From Streptomyces sp. AM 2-1-1 (GTDB lineage Bacteria > Actinomycetota > Actinomycetes > Streptomycetales > Streptomycetaceae), in the NCBI RefSeq assembly GCF_029167645.1, contig NZ_CP119147.1, positions 1,488,001-1,552,000 on the forward strand: DNA of 64,000 nucleotides, in the 5' to 3' direction. The notes beneath the pieces were generated by a model, which saw only the letters and a list, made by a program, of their open reading frames with translations, was not told where the DNA came from and made no database searches. Made by a program: the position numbers and the translations under genes. Positions 25,807-34,477 of the stretch are shown here, piece after piece. Every line of letters starts with the position of its first letter. Within the stretch, counting starts at the first letter, position 1.

Positions 25807-26802
25807 ATGACCCCGCACGCTCTTGACGCGAACGAGAATCCGTACCCACCGCTCCCCGCGGTCCGGGAATTCCTGGAGGATTTCCTCTCCACGGTCAACC
25901 GTTATCCCGACCGCGCCGTCACGGAGTTGACGCAGGCGCTCGCCGAGCGGCTCGGGGTGCCCGCGGCCCGCATAGCGACCGGCGCCGGGTCGGTGGGGGT
26001 GACGCAGCATCTGCTGCACGCCCTGCTCCGCGACGGCGGAGAAGTCGTCTACGCCTGGCCTTCCTTCGAGGCCTACCCCCACCTGACCGAGGTGTGCGGA
26101 GGCACCTCGGTCAGGGTGCCGCTGCGTGACGAGCGCCACGACCTGGCGGCGATGGCGGAGGCGGTGACCGACCGCACCAGGGTCGTGATCGTCTGCAACC
26201 CGAACAACCCGACCGGGACCGCGGTCGGCGAGGCGGAGCTGAAGACGTTCCTGGACGCCGTCCCGGCCGGGGTGGTGGTCCTGCTGGACGAGGCGTACCG
26301 GGAGTTCGTCACCGATCCCGGTGTCCCGGACGGTGTCGAACTGAGCCGCGACCGGCCGGACGTGGTCGTCCTGCGGACGTTCTCCAAGGCGCACGGGCTG
26401 GCCGGCCTGCGCGTCGGATACGCGGTCGCGCACGAGGAGACGGCGGCCAGGATCCGCGGTGCGGCGGTGCCGTTCGGCGTCAACACCCTCGCCCAGCAGG
26501 CCGCCGTCATCTCGCTGCGGGTGGAGGACGAGCTCCGTGAGCGGGTCGCTTCGATCGTCGCGGAACGCGACCGGCTCACGCGCGGTCTCTGCGCACTGGG
26601 GCTGTCCACGCCGGCCGCGGCGAGCCAGGCCAACTTCGTCTGGCTGCCGCTCGGCGAGCGCACCACCGCCTTCGCCCAGGCGTGCGCCGCCGCAGGGGCG
26701 ACGGTGCGCGCCTTCCCCGGCGAGGGCGCCCGGGTGACGGTCGGTGAGCCCGCGGCGAACGACCTCGTGCTGCGCGTGGCCGAGGCGTTCGCGGCCTCCT
26801 GA
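25807..26802 (+). CDS. HisC-like aromatic amino acid aminotransferase
   Basis: A 331-residue class I/II PLP aminotransferase of the histidinol-phosphate type that includes the actinobacterial aromatic aminotransferases. Visible residues: [12 protein letters not shown] at the N-terminus, [10 protein letters not shown] near 134-143, LLDEAYREF near 161, and the PLP lysine in [17 protein letters not shown] near 192-208. In this context it should transaminate p-aminophenylpyruvate, the product of the PapA/B/C-type enzymes encoded 10 kb away, to p-aminophenylalanine. A cluster-linked aminotransferase completes that route without needing a housekeeping enzyme. Histidine biosynthesis is the main alternative, but no other his gene is near. 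Confidence 0.82.
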   Translation: MTPHALDANENPYPPLPAVREFLEDFLSTVNRYPDRAVTELTQALAERLGVPAARIATGAGSVGVTQHLLHALLRDGGEVVYAWPSFEAYPHLTEVCGGTSVRVPLRDERHDLAAMAEAVTDRTRVVIVCNPNNPTGTAVGEAELKTFLDAVPAGVVVLLDEAYREFVTDPGVPDGVELSRDRPDVVVLRTFSKAHGLAGLRVGYAVAHEETAARIRGAAVPFGVNTLAQQAAVISLRVEDELRERVASIVAERDRLTRGLCALGLSTPAAASQANFVWLPLGERTTAFAQACAAAGATVRAFPGEGARVTVGEPAANDLVLRVAEAFAAS

Positions 26803-26833
26803 GGCGGGGACCTCGTCCCCGCGCCGGCGTCCG

Positions 26834-26873
26834 GCCCGGCTCCCGGCGCGGTCTCCCGCGCCGGGAGCCGGGC
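26834..26873. terminator. Bidirectional 17-bp-arm terminator hairpin
   Basis: Arms 26834-26850 and 26857-26873 are exact reverse complements around the loop GTCTCC. It sits between the convergent aminotransferase and MFS genes. Confidence 0.82.
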
Positions 26874-26881
26874 CCGTCCGC

Positions 26882-28207
26882 TCAGCTCGCGGGGCGGCCG
26901 CCCGCGGTGTCCGTGGCCGGATGCCGCGGGTCTCCGGGCCCTTCCGGCGTCCGGGGGCCCGACGATGCCCGGGTTCCCTCACCGGACCGTGCCCCGGTGA
27001 GGTCCCGTCCGGCGGCCGCCCGGCGGACGGCGGGTCCCATCGCCGTGCCGGCGGCCAGGAAGAGGCCGCCGAGGACCAGCCAGCCGGGCTCGCCCCAGGA
27101 GAGGATGAGCGCCGTGAGCAGCAGTGGTCCGGCCAGTCGTGCGACGGCGGTGCCGGCGCCGTAGAAGCCCTGGTACTGCCCCTGCTTGTCGGCAGGGGCG
27201 AGTCCGAATCCGATCTCCCAGGAGCCCGCGCCGAGCAGCATCTCCCCCAGCACCTGGACGGCGGCCGCCGCGACCAGCAGGGCGATGGCGGACCACGCCG
27301 AGGAGCCCAGGGACGAACAGGCGAAGACCCCGCAGGCGAGCAGGAGAAGAACGCCCGCCTGCCGGACCGCCCGGGAGGCGGAGCGCAGACCGGTGACCCG
27401 GCCCGCGATGCGTACCTGGAAGAGGACGACGCTCACGGTGTTGAGGACCAGCAGCGCGGAGACGGTCCACCCCGGCGCTTCGGTGCGCTGGACGACCCAC
27501 AGGGGCAACGCCACGCTGAGCAGCGGCATGTAGAGCAGCATGACCGTGTTGAGCAGGGCGACCACCGCGTACGGCCGGTCGCGCAGGACCGCCATGCGCG
27601 GCTCGCCCCGGGCCGGCTCCGCGTTCGCCCCGCCCGTCGGCACGGGCAGTCGGTGCAGCATCCAGGCCGCCAGCGCGAAGCTGAGCGCGTCGAGCGCCAG
27701 GGCCGTCAGGTAGGCCTTCTCGGTGTCGAGCTGCAGGGCGACTCCGCCGAGCGCCGCGCCCAGGGCGAGTCCTGCGTTGACCGTCGACTGGAGGTAGGCG
27801 CGCGTCTCGGTACGCCGCTCGGGCTCGACCATGGCGGCCAGGAGCGCCTGCCGGGCGGCGGCGAGTCCGCACTGGGCGCAGGCGTACACGCAGACCGCCA
27901 CCAGGAAGGCGGGGTAGGAGCGTACGAAGAGGAACGAGGCCACCGCGGCGCCGGTGGCGGCCGACATCAGCACCGCGATGCCGCGCGGTCCGCGCCGGTC
28001 GGCGAGATGCCCCAGCGGCACGCCGAGCACCGCGCCGAGAGCCCAGCCCAGGGTGAGCGCGGCGCCGATCTGGGTCGGCGAGAGGCCGACGACCCGGTTG
28101 AAGAACAGCGCCGAACACACGTAGTACGCGCCGTCGCCGACCGAGTTGGTGAGCTGGGCCAGGGCCAGCTTCCTCGGTGCTCCCGGTGGGGGAATGATCC
28201 GGCTCAT
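26882..28207 (-). CDS. MFS transporter (12-TM), first of two cluster paralogues
   Basis: A 441-residue membrane protein with about 12 hydrophobic segments and the motif A-like loop PLGHLADRRGPRGIAVL near 65-80. The C-terminal ~45 residues are hydrophilic and Pro/Gly-rich. It resembles the second transporter at 29651 in length, order of segments and several positions (LTNSVGDGAYYVCSALFF versus LVNAVGTGLYLAASAVFF at TM1). Its neighbours include ATP-grasp amide ligase genes, so export of a small peptide-like product is likely. ATG 28207; it ends before a terminator. Confidence 0.82.
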   Translation of the reverse strand: MSRIIPPPGAPRKLALAQLTNSVGDGAYYVCSALFFNRVVGLSPTQIGAALTLGWALGAVLGVPLGHLADRRGPRGIAVLMSAATGAAVASFLFVRSYPAFLVAVCVYACAQCGLAAARQALLAAMVEPERRTETRAYLQSTVNAGLALGAALGGVALQLDTEKAYLTALALDALSFALAAWMLHRLPVPTGGANAEPARGEPRMAVLRDRPYAVVALLNTVMLLYMPLLSVALPLWVVQRTEAPGWTVSALLVLNTVSVVLFQVRIAGRVTGLRSASRAVRQAGVLLLLACGVFACSSLGSSAWSAIALLVAAAAVQVLGEMLLGAGSWEIGFGLAPADKQGQYQGFYGAGTAVARLAGPLLLTALILSWGEPGWLVLGGLFLAAGTAMGPAVRRAAAGRDLTGARSGEGTRASSGPRTPEGPGDPRHPATDTAGGRPAS

Positions 28208-28439
28208 GCGATGTGCTTCCTCTCCGACCCGGTCCGTGTCCGCGCGGACGCCCCGCGCGGCAACCGGGAGAGTGTGCGCCGCCGCGCCGCGGAATGACAT
28301 GTTCCTCGGCTTCCTCGGATGAACACCGAGGCGGTCGAAACACTACGGAACCGGCACGAACGGGGGCGAAGACGCGGGGTGAACGACGCGTTGTCGCCCT
28401 CCCGCTTGGCCTGAAGCTGCCCCCGTCCGTGTCGTCGGC

Positions 28440-29654
28440 TCAGCTCACCGAGATCCGCAGGGTCTCCCGTACGAACTTCACGGCGTCCTCGCGCTCGGCC
28501 GGAGTCGGGGCGTCGATCAGTACGTGGCCCATGCGCTGGGCGGAGGAGGTGAGGGGGAGCACCCGGTCGCCGGGGCCCTTGCGCAGGCGGACCCGCACCA
28601 CCGCCGGGTGGTCCTCGGTCTCCCGGACGCCGGCGATCTCGCGGATGGTGCCGGGCGGGGCGGTGGGGAAGACCGTGGCGGCCCAGGACACCGGCTCGCG
28701 GGGCAGCTCCGGCGGCCGCAGCCCGAGGGAGAGCCGTACCACCGCCTCGTAGAGGTCGAAGCCGTACGTCAGACCGATCGCGTCGGGCAGGTAGTCGCCC
28801 GGGGTGCGGACGGCGATCTCCATGAGCACCGGGCCCCGGTCGGCCATCCGGAACTCGAGGTGGACCAGGCCGGTGCGCATGCCGACGGCGCTCAGCACGC
28901 CCCGGGTGAGCGCGTGCACCTGGCCGGCCGCCGGTTCGTCGAACACGTGGCCGCAGTGGTGCGCGAGTTCGACGAAGTAGGGCGGCCGGGTCGTCTCCTT
29001 GCGGGTGATGTTCTCGAAGAGCACCTCACCGTCCTGGACCAGCGCCTCCCAGCTGTACTCCGGCCCCTGGATCGCCTCCTCGACGAGGAGTTGGCCCTCC
29101 GTCCCGCGGCGGGCGAGGATCTCCTCGACGCCGGCCGTGTCGCGGACCAGCTCCACGCCCTCGCTGCCGGCCAGGGTGAGCGGTTTGACCACGACGGGCA
29201 GCCGCTCGGTCATCCACTCGCGGGCCTCGGCGATCCGGCCGACGTGCAGGTACTCCGGCTGCGGGAGCCCGTGCGCGCCGAACAGGGCGCGCTGGAGGGC
29301 CTTGTTGCGGGAGACCACGGCGGCGTGCAGCGACGGCCCGGGCAGGCCGGAGCGCTCCTGCGCCAGGGCCGCTCCCATGACCTGGGGTTCCGCGAAGCCG
29401 ACGATCCCGTCCGGGCGCCGCTCGGCGACGGCGTGGGCGACGGTCCGCGCCCATGCCTCCTCACCGTGGCCCTCGACCCGGTAGAAGTGCTCGGCCAGGG
29501 AGGTCGGGCGGCTGTCCCAGGCGGCCCCGGACTCCACGGCGCGGACCCGCAGGCCCAGCCGGGCGGCGGCCGTGAGATAGGGGCGGCCCATCGTGCCCAC
29601 CCCGACCAGCAGCAGGTCCCGGGGAGCGGCCCCGGTCTCGTCCGGCAGCGTCAT
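28440..29654 (-). CDS. ATP-grasp amino acid/carboxylate-amine ligase
   Basis: A 404-residue single-module ATP-grasp enzyme. These activate a carboxylate as acyl phosphate and join it to an amine, as in bacilysin and dapdiamide synthesis. Features: LLLVGVGTMGRPYL at 14-27 (pre-ATP-grasp fold), SRNKALQRALFGAHGLPQPE near 114-133, ATP-binding lysine in PVVVKPLTLAGSEGVELV near 150, and the metal site MEIAVRTPGDYLPDAI near 275-290. Its ATG overlaps the stop of the preceding MFS gene (ATGA), so it is in the operon of the tandem ligase. With the two modules of that protein, three ligation steps are possible. Substrates unknown. Confidence 0.85.
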   Translation of the reverse strand: MTLPDETGAAPRDLLLVGVGTMGRPYLTAAARLGLRVRAVESGAAWDSRPTSLAEHFYRVEGHGEEAWARTVAHAVAERRPDGIVGFAEPQVMGAALAQERSGLPGPSLHAAVVSRNKALQRALFGAHGLPQPEYLHVGRIAEAREWMTERLPVVVKPLTLAGSEGVELVRDTAGVEEILARRGTEGQLLVEEAIQGPEYSWEALVQDGEVLFENITRKETTRPPYFVELAHHCGHVFDEPAAGQVHALTRGVLSAVGMRTGLVHLEFRMADRGPVLMEIAVRTPGDYLPDAIGLTYGFDLYEAVVRLSLGLRPPELPREPVSWAATVFPTAPPGTIREIAGVRETEDHPAVVRVRLRKGPGDRVLPLTSSAQRMGHVLIDAPTPAEREDAVKFVRETLRISVS

Positions 29655-31027
29655 GTGCGGTCACTTCTTCCTGCGTCGACGGTGGGTACGGGGCCGGGGG
29701 TGGCGGCCTCCCCGGGTGGAGTGGTCTCCGAGGGCCCGGCCGCCACGGCCGTTGCGGCGGGTTCCGGCCCGGCCGCGGCCTCCGGCTCCGTCCCGGGATC
29801 CGGTTCGGGCGGGGGCGGCGGCAGGGCGCGGACCACCGGGCCGACCAGCAGGGCCGCCAGCGCGAAGACGGCGGCCAGCGCGAGCCAGCCGGCCGGCCCG
29901 GCGGCGATCACCACGGAGGTGATGAGGGCGGGCCCCACGATGCGCTGGCCCGTGCCGCCGAGGCTGAAAACGGCGAGGTAGACGCCCTTGCGGTCCTCGG
30001 GGGCGTGCGTGTAGCTCAGCTCCCAGCCGCCGGTGGCCTGCCACATCTCGCCGAACGTCAGCGCCACGCAGGCCACCAGGAGGATGCCGGCGGCGGCCCA
30101 GGCGGAGGAAGTGTGTCCGGCCGCCGCGAGTCCCGCGCAGCACAGGGTCATGGCCGCGCCGCCGAGGCGCAGGGCGCGTGCCGCGCCGCCTTCGCGTTCG
30201 GCGCCCCGGGCCACGGGTACCTGGAGCACGATCGCCAGCACGGTGTTGACCAGCACCAGCGCCGGCAGCAGACCGGCCGGCATCCCGGTCGCCTGCAGGG
30301 CCCACAGCGGGATGCCCACGGACAGGATGGTCACGTGCAGGTTGAGCACCCCGTTGAGCCCGGTCAGCAGTCCGTAGCGCCAGTCGCGGAACTCCCGTAC
30401 GGCGGTGAACGGCCCGGTCTTGCGCTGCACCGCGTCGGCGCCGTCCAGGCGCAGCCGGGTGAGCATCAGGGCCGAGGCGACGAAGGCGCAGGCGGTACCG
30501 AGGACGATGCCGCGGTAGGTCCACACCGTGTCCGCCGTCAGCAGCGGTGCGGCGAGCAGGGCGCCCAGGGAGAAACCGGCGTTGCGCACCGTGCGGATGA
30601 TCGCCATGGTGCGGGTCCGGTCGGCGCCCCGCACGGTGGCGGAGGCCACCGCCTGCGTCATCGGCTGGGTGGCGGCCTCGGCGGCGGCCAGTGCGCAGGA
30701 GACCAGGGTGAACCCCACCACGTCGTGGACGACGCAGAGCGCGGCGAACCCCCCGGCCCGCCAGAGCTGCAGGGCGATCAGGGTGCGCCGGGCGCCGAAG
30801 CGGTCCCCGGCCGCGCCGATCGGCACGGTGGTGAGGAAGCCGACCACTCCGGAGACGGCGAGTCCCGCTCCGACCTCGCCGGCCGTCAGACCGACCGAGC
30901 GGACGAAGAAGACGGCTGAGGCGGCCAGGTAGAGCCCGGTGCCGACGGCGTTGACCAGCGAGATGACCGCGAAGGAGCGGCCCTCGGGGGTGGCGGGGAC
31001 GTATCCGCGCCAGAAGGAGCGGCTCAA
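29651..31027 (-). CDS. MFS transporter (12-TM), second cluster paralogue, TTG start
   Basis: A 458-residue transporter starting at TTG 31027, which overlaps the tandem ligase stop as TTGA and follows GGAGGAGGGGAG; no better start exists because upstream frame codes inside the ligase gene. Twelve hydrophobic segments are seen, with a motif A-like loop PIGAAGDRFGARRTLIAL near 75. The C-terminal 55 residues are a Pro/Glu/Ala-rich tail. It is flanked on both sides, with overlaps, by ATP-grasp genes, which ties transport to ligase products. Paralogous to the transporter at 26882; the pair may export product and intermediate, or reflect duplication. Confidence 0.83.
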   Translation of the reverse strand: MSRSFWRGYVPATPEGRSFAVISLVNAVGTGLYLAASAVFFVRSVGLTAGEVGAGLAVSGVVGFLTTVPIGAAGDRFGARRTLIALQLWRAGGFAALCVVHDVVGFTLVSCALAAAEAATQPMTQAVASATVRGADRTRTMAIIRTVRNAGFSLGALLAAPLLTADTVWTYRGIVLGTACAFVASALMLTRLRLDGADAVQRKTGPFTAVREFRDWRYGLLTGLNGVLNLHVTILSVGIPLWALQATGMPAGLLPALVLVNTVLAIVLQVPVARGAEREGGAARALRLGGAAMTLCCAGLAAAGHTSSAWAAAGILLVACVALTFGEMWQATGGWELSYTHAPEDRKGVYLAVFSLGGTGQRIVGPALITSVVIAAGPAGWLALAAVFALAALLVGPVVRALPPPPPEPDPGTEPEAAAGPEPAATAVAAGPSETTPPGEAATPGPVPTVDAGRSDRT

Positions 31028-33624
31028 CTCCCCTCCTCCGACGGCGGGACGGCGACCGTCTCCACCCGGATCAGGGCGGCGGCGTGCTCGGCGTTGCGGG
31101 CGGCCTCCGCCTGGTCCGCGCCGTCGGCGATGACGTACCCGCTCCGCTCCCAGGAGCTGGTGACGGGCCGCACCACGGCGCCCTCTGCGACGCCGAGGTG
31201 GACCTCGCGCACGCCGGGGGCGGCCAGGGCGCGGTCGGCGCCCGTCACCGTCTCGACGCGACCGGGCGGCGGTGTCAGGAACCGTACGGCGGCGCCCCGG
31301 CGAGGGGCCGGCACCTCGGGGGCCCGGCCCTCCAGGACGTCCAGCAGGCAGCGCAGGATGTCGGTGTCGTAGGCCAGGTCGATGAGGGCGGTGATGCCGC
31401 CGCCGGGCATCCGGCCGGCGCACTCCACCAGGTGCGGGCGGCCGTCCGGCTCGGCGAGTATCCACTCCGAGTGCAGGATGCCCGAGGTGAAGCCGACGGT
31501 CTCCGCGAGACGGCCCAGCGAGCGGCGCAGGGCCGCCTCGGTGCCGGCGGGCAGCGCGGCCGGCACCGTGTGGCCGGTCTCGACGGGGTGGCGGGAGGAG
31601 AGCAGCGTCTTGGCGGTGACGTTGACGAGGCCCAGGGTGCCCTCGTGGACGACGGCCTCGACGCTCACCTCCGGTCCGTGCAGGCGCTGTTCGGCCAGGT
31701 AGCGGGCGGTGGCCGCGTGCCGGGCGCGCAGCGCCGGCTCGTCGGCGGCGCGGGTCCGCTCCCAGGCGGCGGTGATGTCGTCGTCGGGGCCGAGCAGCTG
31801 GACGCCCAGACTGGCCTGCCGGTTGGCGGGCTTCAGAACGGCTTCCCCGCCGTGGGCGGCGCGGAACGCCGCCACCTCCTCGGGGCCGGTCACCTCGGTC
31901 CAGGCGGGCTGGGCGAGGTCGGTGCCCTCCAGCGCGGCCCGCAGCAGCCCCTTGTCGCGCAGGGCGAGCGCGGCCTTGGAACCCGCGCCCGGCAGGCCCC
32001 ACTCCTCGGCGAGCGCCGCGGCCGTCGCGACGGCGTACTCGACGACCGGAACGACCGCGCGGACCCCCGGCGGGCGGGGTACGGCGCGGGCCAGGCGGTC
32101 CGGGGTGGTCTCGTCCTGGGTGGGGGCCGGCAGCAGGGCCGCCACGCAGGGGTGCCGGTCGGCGAGGCCGTCGAGCCCGCGGGCGGCGATGACGTCGGGC
32201 TCTTCCAGGACCCAGACCGAACCGGCCGGGAGCATGTGGTCCAGCTTGCCGAGCATCACCGGGCTGTACCCGACCAGGACGTGGGTGACGCCGTCGGGGT
32301 CGGGCCCGGTGTGGACGGTGACGGCGGCCCGCACCTCGGCCTCCAGCGCGTCGAGTGCCTCGGGGTCGTCCGCGTCGATGAGGAAGGAGACCGCGCGATC
32401 CTCCGAACTGCGCAGCTCTCCCAGCTCCGCGCCCCGGTCCTGGTGGACGAGGACGGCACGGAGCGTAGGCGGTTCACCGGCGGCGCCGGGTTCGACGCGG
32501 GGCCACAGCCCCCGTTCGCCCACCCAGGCGGGGGCGACGTCGAAACCGTCCACGGTGACGTCCCGCAGCACGCCCGGGGTGTGCTCCAGGTAGACCTGGC
32601 GGGCCGTGCGCCGGGGCGCGGGGTAGTGGGCCGGCTCGCCGAGGGCGATCCGGATGATCTCCCGCTCCAGCGAGGCACCGGTGGCCAGTTCGTACAGCAC
32701 GCACAGTCCGTCGCCCGGGGTCCGGGCGGCGACCTCCATCAGGACCGGACGGCCGTCGGCGTCGATCCGCCACTCGGCGTGCGCGACCCCGTCCCGGAAG
32801 TCCAAGGCGGCGAGCATCCGGGCGTTGGCGTCGAGGAGGACCTGCTCGTGGGCGGGGCGGTCGCCGGGGACGGTGTGCGAGAGCTCGACGAACCCGGTGG
32901 TGTGCGAGTCGGTGGTGTCCTTGCGGGTGACGCCCGCGAACACGGCCGTGCCGCCCTGGACGAGGGACTCCACCGAGTACTCCTGGCCGGATATCCGGTC
33001 CTCGATCAGCAGGGTCTCGTGGGCGGGGTAGTAGGCCAGCAGCGCGGTCAGCCGGTCCGCGTCCTCGACGGTCTCCACACCGGAGCTGGAGTGACGGCCG
33101 GTGGGCTTGAGGACGGCCGGGTAGCGCACGGCCGAGGCGTCCAGCCGGTCGCGCTCCTCGGGAGCCACGATCCGTACGCCGGGGCTGAACTCCGGCAGGT
33201 ACCAGCGCTGGAGGTACTTGCTGCGGCACACGCGGGTGGCCCGCAGTCCCGGGGTCGGTACGCCGAGGGCGTCGGCGAGCAGGCCGGTCGGCTCGACCTG
33301 GGTCTCCCCCACCGCGCAGGCGCCGACCAGGCGGTACTTCTCGCGCCAGCCCCGGGCCGCGGAGACGGCCCCCGGCAGGTAGGAGTTGTCCCGTCCGGGG
33401 TCCCCGTCGACGAAGGCGAACTCGGTGATGGCGGAGGCCGGATGGTCCGGGTCGGCGGCTTGCGCCAGCGCCTCCTCGCGGCTTCCCGCGGGCGTCACGA
33501 GCAGGACCTTCAGGCCGCGCGAGGTCAGCTCCGCCAGGTAGGCGGGCGACCGGCACACGACCAGGAAGGAGCCCGCGAGCACGAAGGCCTCCGGCCGCTC
33601 TTCGACGGGCAGTGGTTCGTCCAT
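31024..33624 (-). CDS. Tandem double-module ATP-grasp ligase
   Basis: An 866-residue protein made of two complete ATP-grasp ligase modules, about residues 1-430 and 450-866. Each has its own lysine loop (PAVLKPTGRHSSSGV near 170; AVLKPANRQASLGVQ near 600) and its own metal/acyl-phosphate site (LMEVAARTPGDGLCVL near 300; LVECAGRMPGGGITALI near 735). Each also has the glutamate segment before them (EDRISGQEYSVESLV; EQRLHGPEVSVEAVV). Both modules look catalytically intact, so it may make two successive amide or ester bonds. Stand-alone amino acid ligases are usually about 400-470 residues; a tandem fusion is unusual. It starts the ligase-transporter-ligase overlap series. Confidence 0.87.
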   Translation of the reverse strand: MDEPLPVEERPEAFVLAGSFLVVCRSPAYLAELTSRGLKVLLVTPAGSREEALAQAADPDHPASAITEFAFVDGDPGRDNSYLPGAVSAARGWREKYRLVGACAVGETQVEPTGLLADALGVPTPGLRATRVCRSKYLQRWYLPEFSPGVRIVAPEERDRLDASAVRYPAVLKPTGRHSSSGVETVEDADRLTALLAYYPAHETLLIEDRISGQEYSVESLVQGGTAVFAGVTRKDTTDSHTTGFVELSHTVPGDRPAHEQVLLDANARMLAALDFRDGVAHAEWRIDADGRPVLMEVAARTPGDGLCVLYELATGASLEREIIRIALGEPAHYPAPRRTARQVYLEHTPGVLRDVTVDGFDVAPAWVGERGLWPRVEPGAAGEPPTLRAVLVHQDRGAELGELRSSEDRAVSFLIDADDPEALDALEAEVRAAVTVHTGPDPDGVTHVLVGYSPVMLGKLDHMLPAGSVWVLEEPDVIAARGLDGLADRHPCVAALLPAPTQDETTPDRLARAVPRPPGVRAVVPVVEYAVATAAALAEEWGLPGAGSKAALALRDKGLLRAALEGTDLAQPAWTEVTGPEEVAAFRAAHGGEAVLKPANRQASLGVQLLGPDDDITAAWERTRAADEPALRARHAATARYLAEQRLHGPEVSVEAVVHEGTLGLVNVTAKTLLSSRHPVETGHTVPAALPAGTEAALRRSLGRLAETVGFTSGILHSEWILAEPDGRPHLVECAGRMPGGGITALIDLAYDTDILRCLLDVLEGRAPEVPAPRRGAAVRFLTPPPGRVETVTGADRALAAPGVREVHLGVAEGAVVRPVTSSWERSGYVIADGADQAEAARNAEHAAALIRVETVAVPPSEEGS

Positions 33625-33820
33625 GTCTCTCTCCCCCGGCTGGGTGGTTCGCCGCGGACGGCGCCCGGCGGCGGGTGGCCGGCCCGTGACGGACCGGGGT
33701 GCGCGGCCCGCGGTGCGGGGTGGCGCGGGGTGGCGCGCCCCGGCCGGAGCCGGGGCGGGGCGTTCCCGGGGGCCCGCCCCGACCCGGTGCGGTCGGTGCG
33801 GGCCCCGGGGACGGGGTCGC

Positions 33821-34477
33821 TCAGTCGAAGCGGAGCTTGCCGGTCCGGGTCCTCTTCAGTTCGAAGAAGTCCGGGAAGGCGGCCATCGCCCGCGCGCCGT
33901 CGAAGATGCGCGCGGCCTCCTCGCCCCGGGGGATCGACTGGAGGACCGGGCCGAAGAACGCGACGTCGTCGATGTGGATGGTGGGCGTGCCCACGTCGTC
34001 GCCGACCGCGTCCGCGCCGTCGTGGTGGCTCTTGCGCAGCCACGCGTCGTGCTCGTCGGTGTCGGCGGCCTCCAGCAGGCCGGCCGGCAGCCCGGCGGCC
34101 TCCAGGGCCTCGCGGGCGACGGCGAGGTAGTCCTTGTTGCCGCCGTTGTGGATGCGGGTGCCCATCTCGGTGTAGAGGCGTCCGAGGACCTCCTCGCCGT
34201 GCGCCTGGGCCGCGGCGGCGCAGACGCGGTTCAGCGCCAGCGAGTTGTCGACCAGGGTGCGGTACCAGTCCGGCAGTTCACGTTCCTCGTTGAGCACGTA
34301 GAGGCTCATCAGACGGAACCGCAGGTCCAGCGGGCGGTGCTGCTCCACCTCCAGGATCCAGCGGGAGGTGATCCACGCGAACGGGCAGGCCGGGTCGAAG
34401 TAGAAGTCGACCTTGGCGGTGTCGGCGGCGCCGTCGGACGCCCCCGGGTGGGTTCCTGCTGCGGTGGTGCCTGTCAT
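33821..34477 (-). CDS. Mycothiol-dependent nitroreductase-like (Rv2466c family, DsbA fold)
   Basis: A 218-residue thioredoxin-fold protein very close in layout to mycobacterial Rv2466c: [20 protein letters not shown] near 25-44, [11 protein letters not shown] near 118, [22 protein letters not shown] near 160-181, [16 protein letters not shown], and [13 protein letters not shown] at the end. Rv2466c has a CPWC redox centre; here it is C31-P-F-A34, so the second cysteine is missing and a monothiol, mycothiol-linked mechanism is expected. Its ATG overlaps the stop of the diazotase-like gene (ATGA at 34474). In this setting it may reduce a diazonium, nitroso or nitro intermediate, or protect the cell from it. 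Confidence 0.83.
   Translation of the reverse strand: MTGTTAAGTHPGASDGAADTAKVDFYFDPACPFAWITSRWILEVEQHRPLDLRFRLMSLYVLNEERELPDWYRTLVDNSLALNRVCAAAAQAHGEEVLGRLYTEMGTRIHNGGNKDYLAVAREALEAAGLPAGLLEAADTDEHDAWLRKSHHDGADAVGDDVGTPTIHIDDVAFFGPVLQSIPRGEEAARIFDGARAMAAFPDFFELKRTRTGKLRFD

Noticed and set aside
31084..34293. 1069-codon rightward open frame opposite the tandem ATP-grasp gene
   Set aside because: Shadow of the ATP-grasp and nitroreductase genes; those have clear motifs and overlaps, this has none.
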